The notes under the pieces were generated by a model. It saw nothing but the letters and a program-made list of their open reading frames with translations, was not told the DNA's origin and did not search any database. From Trichomonas tenax (lineage: Eukaryota; Parabasalia; Trichomonadida; Trichomonadidae), in the NCBI GenBank assembly GCA_023091735.1, contig JALKBU010000007.1:86756-150755 (forward strand): DNA of 64,000 nt. Direction: 5' to 3'. The position numbers and the translations under genes were made by a program. Of the stretch, positions 27,951 through 37,935 are shown one piece after another (positions within the stretch are counted from its first letter, which is position 1; every line of letters begins with the position of its first letter).

Positions 27951-29156
27951 TTATAACCAGTTTATTGTGATGTTAAGGAGCTCTGGAACTTGGTTTTCTT
28001 TATAGAAAACTGTGTCTGATGGCCCTGGGCAGTTGATTGATACTGAAAGGGACTCAGAATTAAATCCATGATCACCACTTGTTGTCAATTCGCCATCTTC
28101 GAGTGTGTCGTCGCATTCATATGTAACATTAAATCCATCAAACTTTTGTGTGTAATAAGAAGGAATTGTTTCATCCATATCCTCGAAATATGGCTTAAGT
28201 GGAGTCTTAGCATAATACCTTGCTCCGAGAGCCTCTATAGAGTAACCGAACGTGAGTTGAATAAAAGATCCTGGCTCTGGATATTCAATTGTTAATCTCT
28301 GTGCAACATATTTATCAAAACCTGCTTGGCGTGGTGAGCCTCTCTTATCCACCCATTCAGCGACATTTCCGCCGTACAATGTAAGCATTTTATCAGCACT
28401 ATAAGCAAATGAAACAACATCTCTGCCAACTTGGCCTCTCTGTCTCTGCATCTCTTCTAGTTCGCGTTCGCACAGGATCCACGACATGTGGTAAGGCACC
28501 TCTTTGTAAAAATTCTCATATGAAACATTTGCTAAAACCGAAAGTTTCACTTCTTCTTCAATGAGTGGCGAAGCATAAATTTTTGAGATTTTATCGATGT
28601 TTTCCTGCATCAGATGAAGCATTTGGTAGGAAATTGCAACTCCTCCGTGAACATCGTAAAACATTTTTGTGTTTTTGTCAAAGAACCTATAGTTTTCATC
28701 GAAGAAATATGTAGAGTGGCCCCATATTTCCGGTACTGATGAGTTCTTCCAGTTGAAAACGTAAGCATATTTTGATGGAATAAAATAAGTTCGGTCCTCC
28801 ATGATCAAAAACCATTTCTTGTCACCGTATTTTTCGTATATGTCCTTGAGAACATATAAGTTCCTGATTCTGCTGCGAGCTAAAGGAGAATCGTGTCCTG
28901 TGCCTTCCAGGAATGGCGCAGAATCCGGCATTCTGTGGAATACCATCTTGCACCTCGGGTTCTCCTTCGTCAGCTTGGAGACTAAGTCGTAGCTGATGTC
29001 GTCTGTGTAGATATGAACTTCAGGGACTCTTCTGAACCATGTTTTAGCAAGATTACCGATTCTCTCTTCAGCGTTCTCCTTCGTCGTCGTGACAACAAAT
29101 AAATGGTTCGAGTAAAAGTCCCATTGCAAGGATCGAATAAAAAACAAACTTAACAT
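27951..29156 (-). CDS. Fringe/C1GALT-like (GT31) glycosyltransferase with altered DxD
   Basis: 401 residues. The order of motifs follows beta-1,3-glycosyltransferases of the fringe/core-1 type: FVVTTTKENAEERIGNLAKTW (start of domain, ~20-40), VHIYTDD, SRIRNLYVLKDIYEKYGDKK followed by WFLIMEDRTYFIP (~115-127), and the acceptor-site HGGVAISYQMLHLM (~160). In active members the WF-hydrophobic strand ends in DDD or DxD, which binds the metal and nucleotide sugar; here it is EDR, so metal binding may be altered. The N-terminus MLSLFFIRSL is short and only weakly like a signal anchor. It probably acts, if active, in the secretory pathway. An ATG at 29156 is the start; a tandem ACATGT-type repeat lies 65-170 bp upstream. 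Confidence 0.7.
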   Translation of the reverse strand: MLSLFFIRSLQWDFYSNHLFVVTTTKENAEERIGNLAKTWFRRVPEVHIYTDDISYDLVSKLTKENPRCKMVFHRMPDSAPFLEGTGHDSPLARSRIRNLYVLKDIYEKYGDKKWFLIMEDRTYFIPSKYAYVFNWKNSSVPEIWGHSTYFFDENYRFFDKNTKMFYDVHGGVAISYQMLHLMQENIDKISKIYASPLIEEEVKLSVLANVSYENFYKEVPYHMSWILCERELEEMQRQRGQVGRDVVSFAYSADKMLTLYGGNVAEWVDKRGSPRQAGFDKYVAQRLTIEYPEPGSFIQLTFGYSIEALGARYYAKTPLKPYFEDMDETIPSYYTQKFDGFNVTYECDDTLEDGELTTSGDHGFNSESLSVSINCPGPSDTVFYKENQVPELLNITINWL

Positions 29157-29222
29157 TTGAATAAGAATTTTTGAAATTTTGCGTTATTTGGATTTGAAAT
29201 ATCATATATCCAAGAATAATGA

Positions 29223-29325
29223 AATTTGTCGTGTAAATTTTTGAAATCTGGCATGTAAATCATAATATTTGTCATGTAAAATATTGAAATTTGGTATGTA
29301 AAATAATAACATTTGCTATGTAAAT
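29223..29325. repeat. Tandem 21-22 bp repeat of the ATGTAAA motif
   Basis: Five successive units share the pattern TTTGNNRTGTAAAWNNNNNA: TTTGTCGTGTAAAT, TCTGGCATGTAAAT, TTTGTCATGTAAAA, TTTGGTATGTAAAA and TTTGCTATGTAAAT, with starts spaced 21-22 bp, which is two DNA helical turns. The block lies 65-170 bp upstream of the glycosyltransferase start codon (gene on the minus strand). Even phasing on one DNA face suggests a protein-binding array. Confidence 0.6.
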
Positions 29326-29329
29326 ATCA

Positions 29330-30530
29330 ATATGATTCAAAAAAAAGTAATGAATATACAGCCGTATAATTCATACCATAGAATCAGATATCGATAGCGG
29401 AGGTGTGCGCACTGTTTTACAGATAATATATACAGCAAAAGTGTGTTATGTTTGTGAGACCATTTAATTTAGATCTCATCGAGCTTTCAAAATTGGATAA
29501 TGAAGTTATGAATGTATACATACATAACAGAGTTCTATATAATTGAGCCAACAGTGACATCATATACTATTGACTTCATCACCAAAGTATCAAACAATAT
29601 CATGCAAAGTTGCTTTCTCTTTTCAATGGACCTTATGGTCTGATTTTAAATTCTCCTAATTAGTCAGATTATCAACAAAACATTTCAATTGATGAGGAGC
29701 AATAATTTATGAAAATCGAAGAAGAAAACAAAACAATATTAACTTAGAGAAAGATTTTGAGATTGAACGATTCTGGCGATGCAAATAAAGCTACAGTGGC
29801 AAGAAAAACTATAGAATATATTGCCGTTTAAAATTACCATTGGATCTAAGCATCTCAAGATAGCTTTCCTGCTGGAAATGTACTTGTTGGCATTGCGTTC
29901 CACAATACTAAAACAATCTGTGCAAGGTTAGGAATCGTTGTGATGCTTTGTATTCAACTTCAAAAAGAAAAATACTTCCTCATGCGCAAAGTTGTATTGT
30001 ATTTCCACATAAATCCCACTGAAATACACTGCATAGCTCAAGAAATACTCATTCATTACAGAATTAGTGCTTTTATTGCATTATGTTGCGTAAAATAATT
30101 TTTTTCACAACAGTGTAATGAATAATAGGATTTTACGAGCATAGCAAGAAAGTGCATAACCTACAGTAGATAATTGATCTATTATTGTTGCCAAATGATA
30201 AGTTTTTGGAACATATTATTTGATGACCCACAAATTAGCACGAAATGGAGTAAAACAATAATGTAGTTAGTTGTAAGTAACCATTAGAATGTTAAAAATA
30301 CAAATAAAAGAAAAAGTAGATGAGTATCAAATAGAATATTTTAGTATTATTTTACTTAATTTCACTCTTATGGTTCCCTCCATTCCGAAGCAAGTCTTGC
30401 ACTGCGATTTTAATGCGTGAAAAAGCAGTTAGACGGGTTTGCAACGTGAAAGACGGGTTTTTCTTGGGACTGTAAGTAAAAAATCCGAAGTATTTTGCCA
30501 GCATCAATTTCGTCACTTTTCATAGTCAAA
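29330..30530. other. Long intergenic stretch with coding relics
   Basis: No intact gene. Around 29755-30100 on the plus strand one frame reads like protein but is broken by several stops (segments such as GDANKATVARKTIEYIA and VVLYFHINPTEIHCIAQEI). An overlapping frame has a Cys/Trp-containing stretch (RFWRCK, stop, SYSGKKNYRIYCRLKLP). I cannot name the source. The rest is AT-rich with nothing recognisable. Confidence 0.35.
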
Positions 30531-31519
30531 ATGTTTACTCCGGACTGGGAAGCAATTGCCTCAAATATTGACAAGTACATCGACAGCGATGAATTCTTCA
30601 AGGCGAGAACTCCTCAAGAATTATCGAAAATACTTGATTTTCCAGAGTTGAATTTCTCTTAATTTTACCGAATCTTCATTAATCTTTCATACCAGCACAC
30701 CAGCAATACAATGTTCGATCACATTAAGCACGTCACAGTCAATGAGATAGGAAACCCGAATGATTTAAAGCTGATTTTTAAAATGTTTGCAAAAGTCTTC
30801 AACATGCCTATTTTCCATGCAATTTACACCACCTATTTACAATGTAATAAAAATAATGAACAAAGAAACTCGAATAATGAACTATCCGAAACAATCTCAT
30901 CACTTGAACAAAATTTCAAGAAAATCGAAGAAAATATCAAAACTCTATTATAAAAACCTAAAAATATTGAATTATCTGAAAGAATTTCATCACTTGAATG
31001 AAAAATCAAGAAAAATGAAGAAAATCTCAAAACAGTCATACAAAACTCTGCTCAAACAAATTAAAACATTGAAGCAATGAAATTAGCATGCCGTTACGCG
31101 ATTTCAGAAGTATCATGATACTTCATGAAGTCTCAAACGGTGAGCAGACAATCTTTACTCAATGTGGTACTGAAAACAATTTCCCGTTGGCCAAATTTAT
31201 GGTAGAATGTGATACAAATCCTTGAGCACAAAACCAATTTAACAATCCAGTGCTCTATCGTTATTGCTGTCAAAATAACTTAGAAGCTGTAAAATATTTT
31301 ACTCAACTTCCATGTTTTGATGTCAACATTCGGCTTCAAAATAAACTTACTCCTTTAATTGCTGCAGCACGACATGGAAGCTATGAAGTATGTGAATACC
31401 TTCTCACAATTCCAGGCATTGATATAAATGCAAGGGAGCAATTAAATCGTTCTGCATTTTCCATTGCTCTAGATGAAAGGATCAAGAAACTTCTTATATC
31501 CAAGGGTGCAAACCAATGA
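30531..31519 (+). pseudogene. Dead ankyrin-repeat gene
   Basis: An ATG at 30531 starts a frame (MFTPDWEAIASNIDKYIDSD) of the type found at the N-terminus of a large trichomonad ankyrin family, with the element FFKARTPQELSKILDF. It meets a TAA at 30660-30662, continues in the same frame from 30663 to a TAA at 30951-30953 (coiled-coil NELSETISSLEQNFKK), then decays through further stops and shifts (a TGA at 31222-31224 among them). Near the end, 31240-31519 encodes about two ankyrin repeats (TPLIAAARHGSYEVCEYLL, then INAREQLNRSAFSIAL) ending SKGANQ. Read together, this is one truncated gene with at least four lesions. Confidence 0.75.
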
Positions 31520-31963
31520 TTTAAAATAAAAATCCTTATCTCATGTCACAAATATGCACTGCTTTCTGAACGCCTAAAATCTAGATCTTTCACTGAAACA
31601 CTTTCTACAATATTTGCCATTCCTTAGACAGCAAATTTTTCAGTCATTGACATCGAGGAAACTTCTTCCATCCATATTTTGATCCGTAAATGAATCCATT
31701 ATCTCGTATCTTTCTTTCAAGTCCATTGAAAAATGAAACAAAAAAATATTGATAAATAGTTTAACAAACTGAGAAAGAAATTTTAAACTTTTCCAAAAGT
31801 TTACGGGCGCGAAACCGCCTGTTTAAATGTTGGAAAAGTTTAATTCTCTATATTATGAGTATTTTCATTTTTAAAACGATAAGTTTTGAATTGAAAATAA
31901 TCGCGGTGTAGAAAGTTTGTTTTTTGTTGAAATATCGTTAATTAAAAAATAAACTCTATTCTT
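31520..31963. other. Intergenic with a GC-rich-loop hairpin
   Basis: Separates the dead ankyrin gene from the 3' end of the XRN gene. It holds a hairpin at 31785-31841, listed separately. Nothing else was recognised. Confidence 0.5.
31785..31841. repeat. Hairpin with 12-bp perfect stem
   Basis: AAACTTTTCCAA (31785-31796) pairs perfectly with TTGGAAAAGTTT (31830-31841); the 33-nt loop contains an additional short pairing GGGCG/CGCC around CGAAAC. The loop is unusually GC-rich for this intergenic DNA. It lies about 120 bp past the XRN stop codon (gene on the minus strand) and might be a structured RNA or a tiny repeat relic. Confidence 0.55.
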
Positions 31964-34051
31964 TTATAACAAATGCGAAAGATTCTTCTTTTTCTTGTTG
32001 ATTGAAATTGTTGATTTTCTCTTTGCTTCCTTCTCCATCTTAACTACCCTGAAGTCTTTCTTACAATGATATGGGATTCCGGGAATGCTGAGAGGCATAT
32101 CTTCGGGATTAGTAGCAAATTCACTAACGATGTTCTTCGGTTGTTCAATATTAAGAGGAATGAATGAAAGATTTTTCTCTCTTGGAGGATTTTCGAACAC
32201 ATATTCAAAGCTTCCATCATTTTGGGCTCTTAATTCACCGCAAACCAAAGGTCCATCAACGAAACCATCAGATAATGTTTTCCCATATATCTTGATTTTT
32301 CCGAATTCATTTCTTTTCTGTTCTTCTGCTGTTAAAAAAATGTTTGCTTTCTTTAAAACTTCAGAGAGTTTCTCTCCATCGATAAATGGAATGAAAGTAA
32401 TTCCTTTCCATGGCTGTTGACCTCCCATCATATCAATTGAGAAGTTAATCGGATAAAACTCTTCCAAAGGAGATCCTGGCTTCATTAATTCGGCCATTTG
32501 TTTAGGAAGGAGATGACTGCTTTGCGGTGGTAAAACAGACATTAGCTGCTCAAGTGATGAAACAGGTTGAGAATTATCGAAACTCGAAACATCAATTTCT
32601 TCTTCCTCTAAAAGAGCAAATGATGATAATAAAGGAGCGTAATAATGCGGATAGTGCCATTGCCATGATGCGCAGCCATGTAAATAATACTGTAATGTCC
32701 ATGACATTCCTCTTAAATAATCGATTGCTGCAGCTTTTACCTTTTCCCTTTCATTAATGTCAAAGCCGTGTTTTTCTTTATAATATCTTGTCTTTAAGTC
32801 ATCGAACAGATCCGGATGATGTTCTTCTTCCTCTTTAGCTTTGATTGTTTCATGAATGTTCGAGAAATCATTGCCATAAATTTTATTTGTTTTAACGGAA
32901 ACTTCCTTTGATATATTTGATGGATTCATAATTCCTTCTAACGCTCTGTCTTCATCTTTAGATAGTAGATTAAGGAACTTCGCAGCCCTTCGAGAATCAA
33001 CCTTTCCATTGTCAGTGATATATCCACCAATATCGCATATATGCGATTTATAAACTTCGAATATTTTCGCGACACTTCCTGAAGTGATACTTATTCCAGG
33101 GATCTGTGGTAAGAAGTCATTTCCTGCAGATACACACAAAAATATAATGTCATCGAGAGAGCGCTCGAAATACCAATCGAATGTTAATTTTGCAGGCTTT
33201 AAATCCTTTTCTAAATATTGACGAAAAACGAATCCATTTGCGAACAAAAATTTTGCTGGTCCAAATCTTCCGAGTGGAGCTGTTAATCCTTCAACCCCGA
33301 AGACTTCCTCTCTTAGAACTGTGAAGAACAGCTCGTGGCAGGATAATCCTAAAAACAAGAAGTCCGCATCAAGCCCATATACAACGTGGCGCCGCGAAAA
33401 ATCATAATTAAATTCAACTCTTTGTGATCTGATGAATTCCATAATTTTGTGTTCTCCTTCACCAGGAACTGAAGCATCAGAGAATATAACAGCTATTTGC
33501 GACCATGATTGTGATGTGTTCTGCTTACGAATGATCATTTTCGAGATATAATCCGATAATTGCATCATGAATTCTGTTCCGGGTGTGATTGTATTTGTAT
33601 CTGCATGTTTGATCGCTTCTTCGTTGAGTATTTCTTCTTTTTCAGCATCTGAAAGCATTATATCTTGACATTGAAGATATCTTTGATATTGTGCGTCTTT
33701 TGCTGCGCAAAATCTTCTTATCCTCTGTTGATTCATCTTTGCTCGAGGAGCAACACCATCAACAGCCATAAATAAGACTTTTCGAGGTCTGACGAGATTA
33801 AAAATTCGATCAACGTATTTTTCGACGTTTTGAAACACCTCTAAATACGTTTTTGGGTTTTTCTCATTCGCAGGATGATAGCAGGGATGAATTAAACCGT
33901 TCATATCGAGATATAAATTATCAAATTCCGTATCTCCAATGGTATTTGGGTTTGGTTCTGACGGATCTTCATCTGCTTCCGTCTCTATGCACTGAGAGAG
34001 CAACAATGGATAATGTCCTTTCAGCCATCGAAAGAACGAAGGAACACCCAT
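31964..34051 (-). CDS. XRN-family 5'-3' exoribonuclease
   Basis: 695 residues starting MGVPSFFRWLKGHYP, the invariant N-terminus of XRN1 and XRN2/Rat1. By family it degrades 5'-monophosphorylated RNA. Conserved elements in order: FDNLYLDMNGLIHPCYHP (~45), VLFMAVDGVAPRAKMNQQR (~95), IFSDASVPGEGEHKIMEFI (~190), HVVYGLDADFLFLGL (~220), ISAGNDFLPQIPG-like FLCVSAGNDFLPQIPGI (~305). These carry the acidic residues that hold the catalytic metal ions. The second conserved region follows (MSWTLQYYLHGCASWQWHYP, ~460). At 695 residues it is shorter than typical XRN2 (over 900) and far shorter than XRN1, and it lacks the long C-terminal region; the compact form looks closest to Rat1/XRN2. The start is the first ATG. 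Confidence 0.93.
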   Translation of the reverse strand: MGVPSFFRWLKGHYPLLLSQCIETEADEDPSEPNPNTIGDTEFDNLYLDMNGLIHPCYHPANEKNPKTYLEVFQNVEKYVDRIFNLVRPRKVLFMAVDGVAPRAKMNQQRIRRFCAAKDAQYQRYLQCQDIMLSDAEKEEILNEEAIKHADTNTITPGTEFMMQLSDYISKMIIRKQNTSQSWSQIAVIFSDASVPGEGEHKIMEFIRSQRVEFNYDFSRRHVVYGLDADFLFLGLSCHELFFTVLREEVFGVEGLTAPLGRFGPAKFLFANGFVFRQYLEKDLKPAKLTFDWYFERSLDDIIFLCVSAGNDFLPQIPGISITSGSVAKIFEVYKSHICDIGGYITDNGKVDSRRAAKFLNLLSKDEDRALEGIMNPSNISKEVSVKTNKIYGNDFSNIHETIKAKEEEEHHPDLFDDLKTRYYKEKHGFDINEREKVKAAAIDYLRGMSWTLQYYLHGCASWQWHYPHYYAPLLSSFALLEEEEIDVSSFDNSQPVSSLEQLMSVLPPQSSHLLPKQMAELMKPGSPLEEFYPINFSIDMMGGQQPWKGITFIPFIDGEKLSEVLKKANIFLTAEEQKRNEFGKIKIYGKTLSDGFVDGPLVCGELRAQNDGSFEYVFENPPREKNLSFIPLNIEQPKNIVSEFATNPEDMPLSIPGIPYHCKKDFRVVKMEKEAKRKSTISINKKKKNLSHLL

Positions 34052-34424
34052 TTTGTCTTCTGTTTTTTCTCCTTGGACACTAAAAAGTGAATTTTTCTCA
34101 ATATCTAAACATTTAATATAAAATTAAATGAATAATTTTATATTATAACTATTCTATTTTTATAATATTAAACTAAAATTCAAAATATCTTTTATTTACT
34201 GATATTAATTGCATTTTTTATAGCTGCAATTTTAAAAAATAAAAAAATTACAATAAATCAAAATATGAAATCAACTACATATGATGGTTCCATATTATTA
34301 ATTTTAGAATGATTTTATAGTAACATTTTAAAAATCGACTTTACATTATTTTTTGACGATTTACTTGTCAAACATACTGTCAAGGTCCTATTGTCCATCT
34401 TCATGTTTTAGATGAATAGACGTC
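34052..34424. other. Intergenic upstream of XRN
   Basis: AT-rich. TTTACTTGTCAAA near 34360 is a variant of the ACATGT-cored motif, about 310 bp from the XRN start. No gene recognised. Confidence 0.45.
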
Positions 34425-34565
34425 ATGCAAACGATAGAACAGCGGTATGTAGTCGGATCATATGCGCCAGTTTTCGATGAAACAAATTTTCGAAATCATG
34501 ATTTTAAGGCGTCACTGAATTTTCTACGCGTACTCAAACATCTCGATTTTTCTCCACCAGTATGA
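34425..34565 (+). other. Short open frame, possible gene fragment
   Basis: A 46-codon frame from ATG (MQTIEQRYVVGSYAPVFDE) to TGA. The amino acid usage is protein-like, but I do not recognise it. The left inverted repeat of the element at 34508-35150 lies inside its second half, so the frame may combine host sequence and element sequence. Confidence 0.25.
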
Positions 34566-35150
34566 ATATTTAAGGTCTAATTTTGGTGGCAAATGAAAAA
34601 TTTTCCCATCTAAAATGCTGTGGATATATAAAGCATGAAAAATATATTATTCAATATTATATCAAAAAAATATCTTGATTTATTTTGATGTTAACTGACG
34701 GGTTATCATTACTCATGTTGTTTGCATGCTGTGTGGATGAAAAGTAAGGGTTGCAAATTAAGATTAAATATTTTGCGAATAAAACGCAACACATTTTTAT
34801 CCTGTAAGTCCAACATTTAGTAGACACTGATTTGTCTGCGTTGAAAATGGACAAATCAAGTGAATAATAACGAGATAAAATCAGGATTACTACAAATGAA
34901 CAGATTGGGTATTGATATTTAATCGGATACATATGCAGGTGATAAGCCATCATATTATCATCATCGTATTCAGCTTTATCTCACCCTTTTTAACAAAAGA
35001 TTATTTAATTTTTTTGATCATAAATATTTTTGTTAACATATGTTCTTGCTTCGGATATAATATGCGTATATATTTTGAAAATAAATTTCTGAATTAAAAT
35101 AGCTCTAAGTCTCTATTTCAATGAAAAAATGCAACAAATTCAGTGACGCC
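34508..35150. mobile_element. Candidate TIR element, 643 bp
   Basis: GGCGTCACTGAATTT at 34508-34522 recurs as its exact reverse complement at 35136-35150. A 15-bp exact inverted match within this distance is unlikely by chance. The interior is AT-rich and non-coding, consistent with a non-autonomous DNA transposon. No target-site duplication can be seen, and only one copy occurs in the window, so the assignment is tentative. Confidence 0.45.
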
Positions 35151-35281
35151 CAATAATTCCCGGACAATCTATCTACGTTTGGAACCAACCAAACACCTAC
35201 GGTGGGCCCATTACACGATTCCCAGGAATCATGATATCTCAGAAATTATGTCTCAATCCTTTTGACTTCGTTCGCGTTTAA
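35147..35281 (+). pseudogene. 3' fragment of an unknown protein gene
   Basis: A 44-codon frame begins directly at the right inverted repeat of the 643-bp element and ends at a stop. It has a protein-like composition with two Pro/Gly-rich turns (IIPGQSIYVWNQPNTYGGPI, then TRFPGIMISQKLCLNPFDF). The upstream part is absent. The fragment looks like the C-terminal end of a globular protein interrupted by the element or brought here by rearrangement. I do not know the family. Confidence 0.35.
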
Positions 35282-36334
35282 TTTGTAATTTGTGTCGACT
35301 AAACATTATCCTTTAGTATTCTTTTTACTTTAAATCTAAATTTTTTTCCCCCTCTCATTTTTAGCTATTTTAAGATTTTTTATGGTTTTTATGCATTTGT
35401 AGGTCATACTGATAGCAATTCTCAGCTTAAAATCGCAAAATTTCGACCTTTTTGTCTTGATCTCTCAAAAAAAAAATTCAATGCATTCTCTTAAAATTTT
35501 CTAATGATTTGATAAATTTGGCATGATGTTGGATATAGATTAATATTATTCGAAATATTTTTAACTTTGTAAACCCTCCTCTACCACAAAAAGAATTTCG
35601 TTTTTTTGTGGCCCTTTTTCCGTTTGCAGTATAAACGACACCAGGAGAGGCATTAAACGGTCACATATAAAACAGAAAATATTTTTTTTGGATTCAGGGG
35701 CTTCGCATAATGGAATAAATGGAAAATGAACTTTTGAAGATAATTTTTTAGTGTAAACTAAAGGGAAAATGGAGGCGAAAATAAGTTATCATCAAACGAC
35801 GAAATTTTGATCCATGCCATGAGGCAGCTCTAAATAATGCCTGTCAGATTTAGATCAAAATGATCGGAGGCATTCAATTTATTTATATTCTATAATTATT
35901 CATTATGAGCACATTATTATATATGGACGATAGCCTCTCAAAAGATATTTTTAAATTTTTTGGTTATTCATTCATGGAATGTGATTTTCGGATATATTGC
36001 TAAAACGGTTGTAGTGAAAATTTTCTGAGCATTTTTATTTGCTGTTTGTTGCAGAAAGCAACGCGCAGAACAATTTTAGATAAAACGTATTCACTTTTCT
36101 GGTTGGCTTCAAAAATAAATTAATACGGAGACCACTTCAGCAATAAAAAGAAGCGTTGTTTTTATGATCTGACACTTTAGTTTTCTGACAGCTCTCTCAA
36201 ATCTTTCTGAGTATTTAACAATAACCAAAATATATCTAAAAAGCATCAAAAGAAGGAGCATAAAATATGTCAGAATTTTTTATCCATTATTTTTTTCTTT
36301 GATTATTTCTAGTGTAGACTATTTATACAAAGAC
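35282..36334. other. Intergenic, no gene recognised
   Basis: About 1 kb of AT-rich sequence upstream of the Myb gene, including long T-runs. No motif array or open frame of interest. A short frame upstream of the Myb ATG is open back to a TTG at 36299 and is probably untranslated. Confidence 0.55.
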
Positions 36335-36883
36335 ATGCAAAACGATGGTAACTCTGACGAATACTCTGTCGATGATATGGGAAAGAACGAGAACTACGAG
36401 CGCAGCTTGAAGAGGATGAAATTCTCGAAAGAAGAAGATATCTTGTTAGTAGAGCAAGTAAACAAGTACGGACCTAGAAAATGGAATATCATTGCTCAGG
36501 CCTTGCCCGGACGCACTTCGAGGCAGTGCAGAGATAGATACATGAACTACTTGGAGGCCGGATTAACCAACGAACCATGGTCTTCCGAGGATGATAGGCT
36601 TCTCGAGCACTTGTTCACGGTATATGGAACCAAGTGGTCTCTGATTAGCAAGCATTTCAATGGTCGTTCCAGCAATAATATTAAAAACAGATGGTACACA
36701 CATCTGCAGAAGAGATTTAAATACAAACACAGACACAACAAGATCCGCCATACACAGAAGATTGTTTCAAAGCCAAAACTTCCATCGTTCACTTCTGAGT
36801 TTGGCGAGATATCAAAAACGGATCAGTTTTTGTATGAAATAAGAAGAAATGCCACCCTTTCTATCCCTGACTTTCTTAATTGA
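36335..36883 (+). CDS. R2R3-type Myb DNA-binding protein
   Basis: 182 residues from the ATG at 36335 (MQNDGNSDEYSVDDMGKNE). Two Myb repeats fill the centre: R2 with FSKEEDILLVEQVNKYGPRK followed by WNIIAQALPGRTSRQCRDRY (~36-82), and R3 with EPWSSEDDRLLEHLFTVYG, KWSLISKHFNGRSSNNIKNR and WYTHL (~88-135). The spaced tryptophans are present in each (first Trp of R2 replaced by Phe, as is common). After R3 follows a basic stretch KRFKYKHRHNKIRHTQK that may be a nuclear localisation signal. Small Myb proteins of this kind are very numerous in trichomonads, and some regulate iron-responsive and core promoters; which promoter this one binds cannot be told. Confidence 0.92.
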   Translation: MQNDGNSDEYSVDDMGKNENYERSLKRMKFSKEEDILLVEQVNKYGPRKWNIIAQALPGRTSRQCRDRYMNYLEAGLTNEPWSSEDDRLLEHLFTVYGTKWSLISKHFNGRSSNNIKNRWYTHLQKRFKYKHRHNKIRHTQKIVSKPKLPSFTSEFGEISKTDQFLYEIRRNATLSIPDFLN

Positions 36884-37167
36884 TATAGATGTTTATTAAA
36901 AAAATTTATTTTATATTTTCAAAATTAGCAGTTGGTCGTGTTTACTTCGCTATTCTTGTAGATGGTACTGAACCGTAATCATAGTTATAAGGAGAATCGT
37001 TAATATTCAATACAATATACGTTGGCATTTTGTTGGTTTAATTTACAGCCTCAAATAAAACCTTCGAAACTCGATTGTTTGAGAGACATGGTAATTATGT
37101 GTTTATTCACTAAAATTTCAAACATTATAATATCGTTAAGAGTACTACGTATCAAACGTGCTAATGG
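36884..37167. other. Short convergent intergenic region
   Basis: Under 300 bp of AT-rich sequence between the Myb gene and the EGF-like gene. Nothing recognised. Confidence 0.5.
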
Positions 37168-37935
37168 TTAGTCCCGCAAACTCTGAGAGAACGGCACTAT
37201 CTCCTCAGCATGCCGCCGCGAGATCATTGATGAGAATATCTTGATTGATGAGATGATCACAATAATGAGGATAAAACTATAGAACATCAGTTTAATTCTG
37301 TAATCGTGGTGATTAGAAGTGACTTCTATGTTAAATATTTCTCGGGAAATATTATGAGAGTTAAATGATACAGCAACTGATATATTTGAATCCTCTAAGA
37401 TTGTCGATGTACACTGGTATCTGTGCTTTTCTAGTTTTGTTGACCTTATATAATTCCATTTTCGATTTTGAAGTTTGTAGTGGCAATATATTGTGTCATT
37501 CTTTACATTGTTCGCAATGGTAACGTTAAATGTGCATTTCTTGTTCGTTTGGCAAGGTTTAGATTCGAAATGTTGAATTATTGGTATTTTTAGGTCGCAA
37601 CCTGCACCAATGTATCCACTGTTGCACTTGCAAATGCCTGGGAAACTACATATGCTGTTTGAGCCACATTTTTCATAACATTTAAAACATCCTTCGTTCT
37701 CGATGAAATTTGCTTTGTAACCATACTCGCAGATGCATAGCTTCGTATCAGGATCGAGAAATGTATTTAATGAAGGGCACTTTCCCCTTTTTGGAATATA
37801 TGATGAATTTATTTTTTCGATTGAGTTCGTAATTTCAAGTGTTTTTAACTCCCTTAGAGGGGCAATGTCGTTCCCTTTACTTGCATCTGGATTTTCATAA
37901 ATATTAATTGATGCAAGAAATACATTTAGAAACAT
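37168..37935 (-). CDS. Type I membrane protein with EGF-like Cys-rich region
   Basis: 255 residues. MFLNVFLASINIY is a short hydrophobic N-terminus that may be a signal peptide. Residues ~54-115 are Cys-rich and arranged like EGF modules (CICEYGYKA, CYEKCGSNSICSFPGICKC, NSGYIGAGC), resembling tenascin/laminin-type EGF repeats. Residues ~120-210 form a beta-rich extracellular part with several N-glycosylation sequons (NVT, NDT, NIS). A single membrane segment (LMFYSFILIIVIISSIKIF) lies at about 216-234, with a short basic-start cytosolic tail RRHAEEIVPFSQSLRD. The tail contains a possible sorting signal, but none is diagnostic. Probably a cell-surface or lysosomal membrane protein; no partner can be named. 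Confidence 0.75.
   Translation of the reverse strand: MFLNVFLASINIYENPDASKGNDIAPLRELKTLEITNSIEKINSSYIPKRGKCPSLNTFLDPDTKLCICEYGYKANFIENEGCFKCYEKCGSNSICSFPGICKCNSGYIGAGCDLKIPIIQHFESKPCQTNKKCTFNVTIANNVKNDTIYCHYKLQNRKWNYIRSTKLEKHRYQCTSTILEDSNISVAVSFNSHNISREIFNIEVTSNHHDYRIKLMFYSFILIIVIISSIKIFSSMISRRHAEEIVPFSQSLRD

Noticed and set aside
29760..29850. FLYWCH/zinc-finger-like stretch RFWRCK ... YRIYCRLKLP
   Set aside because: Too short, broken by a stop, and lacks the full Cys/His pattern; noted only as a relic in the intergenic entry.
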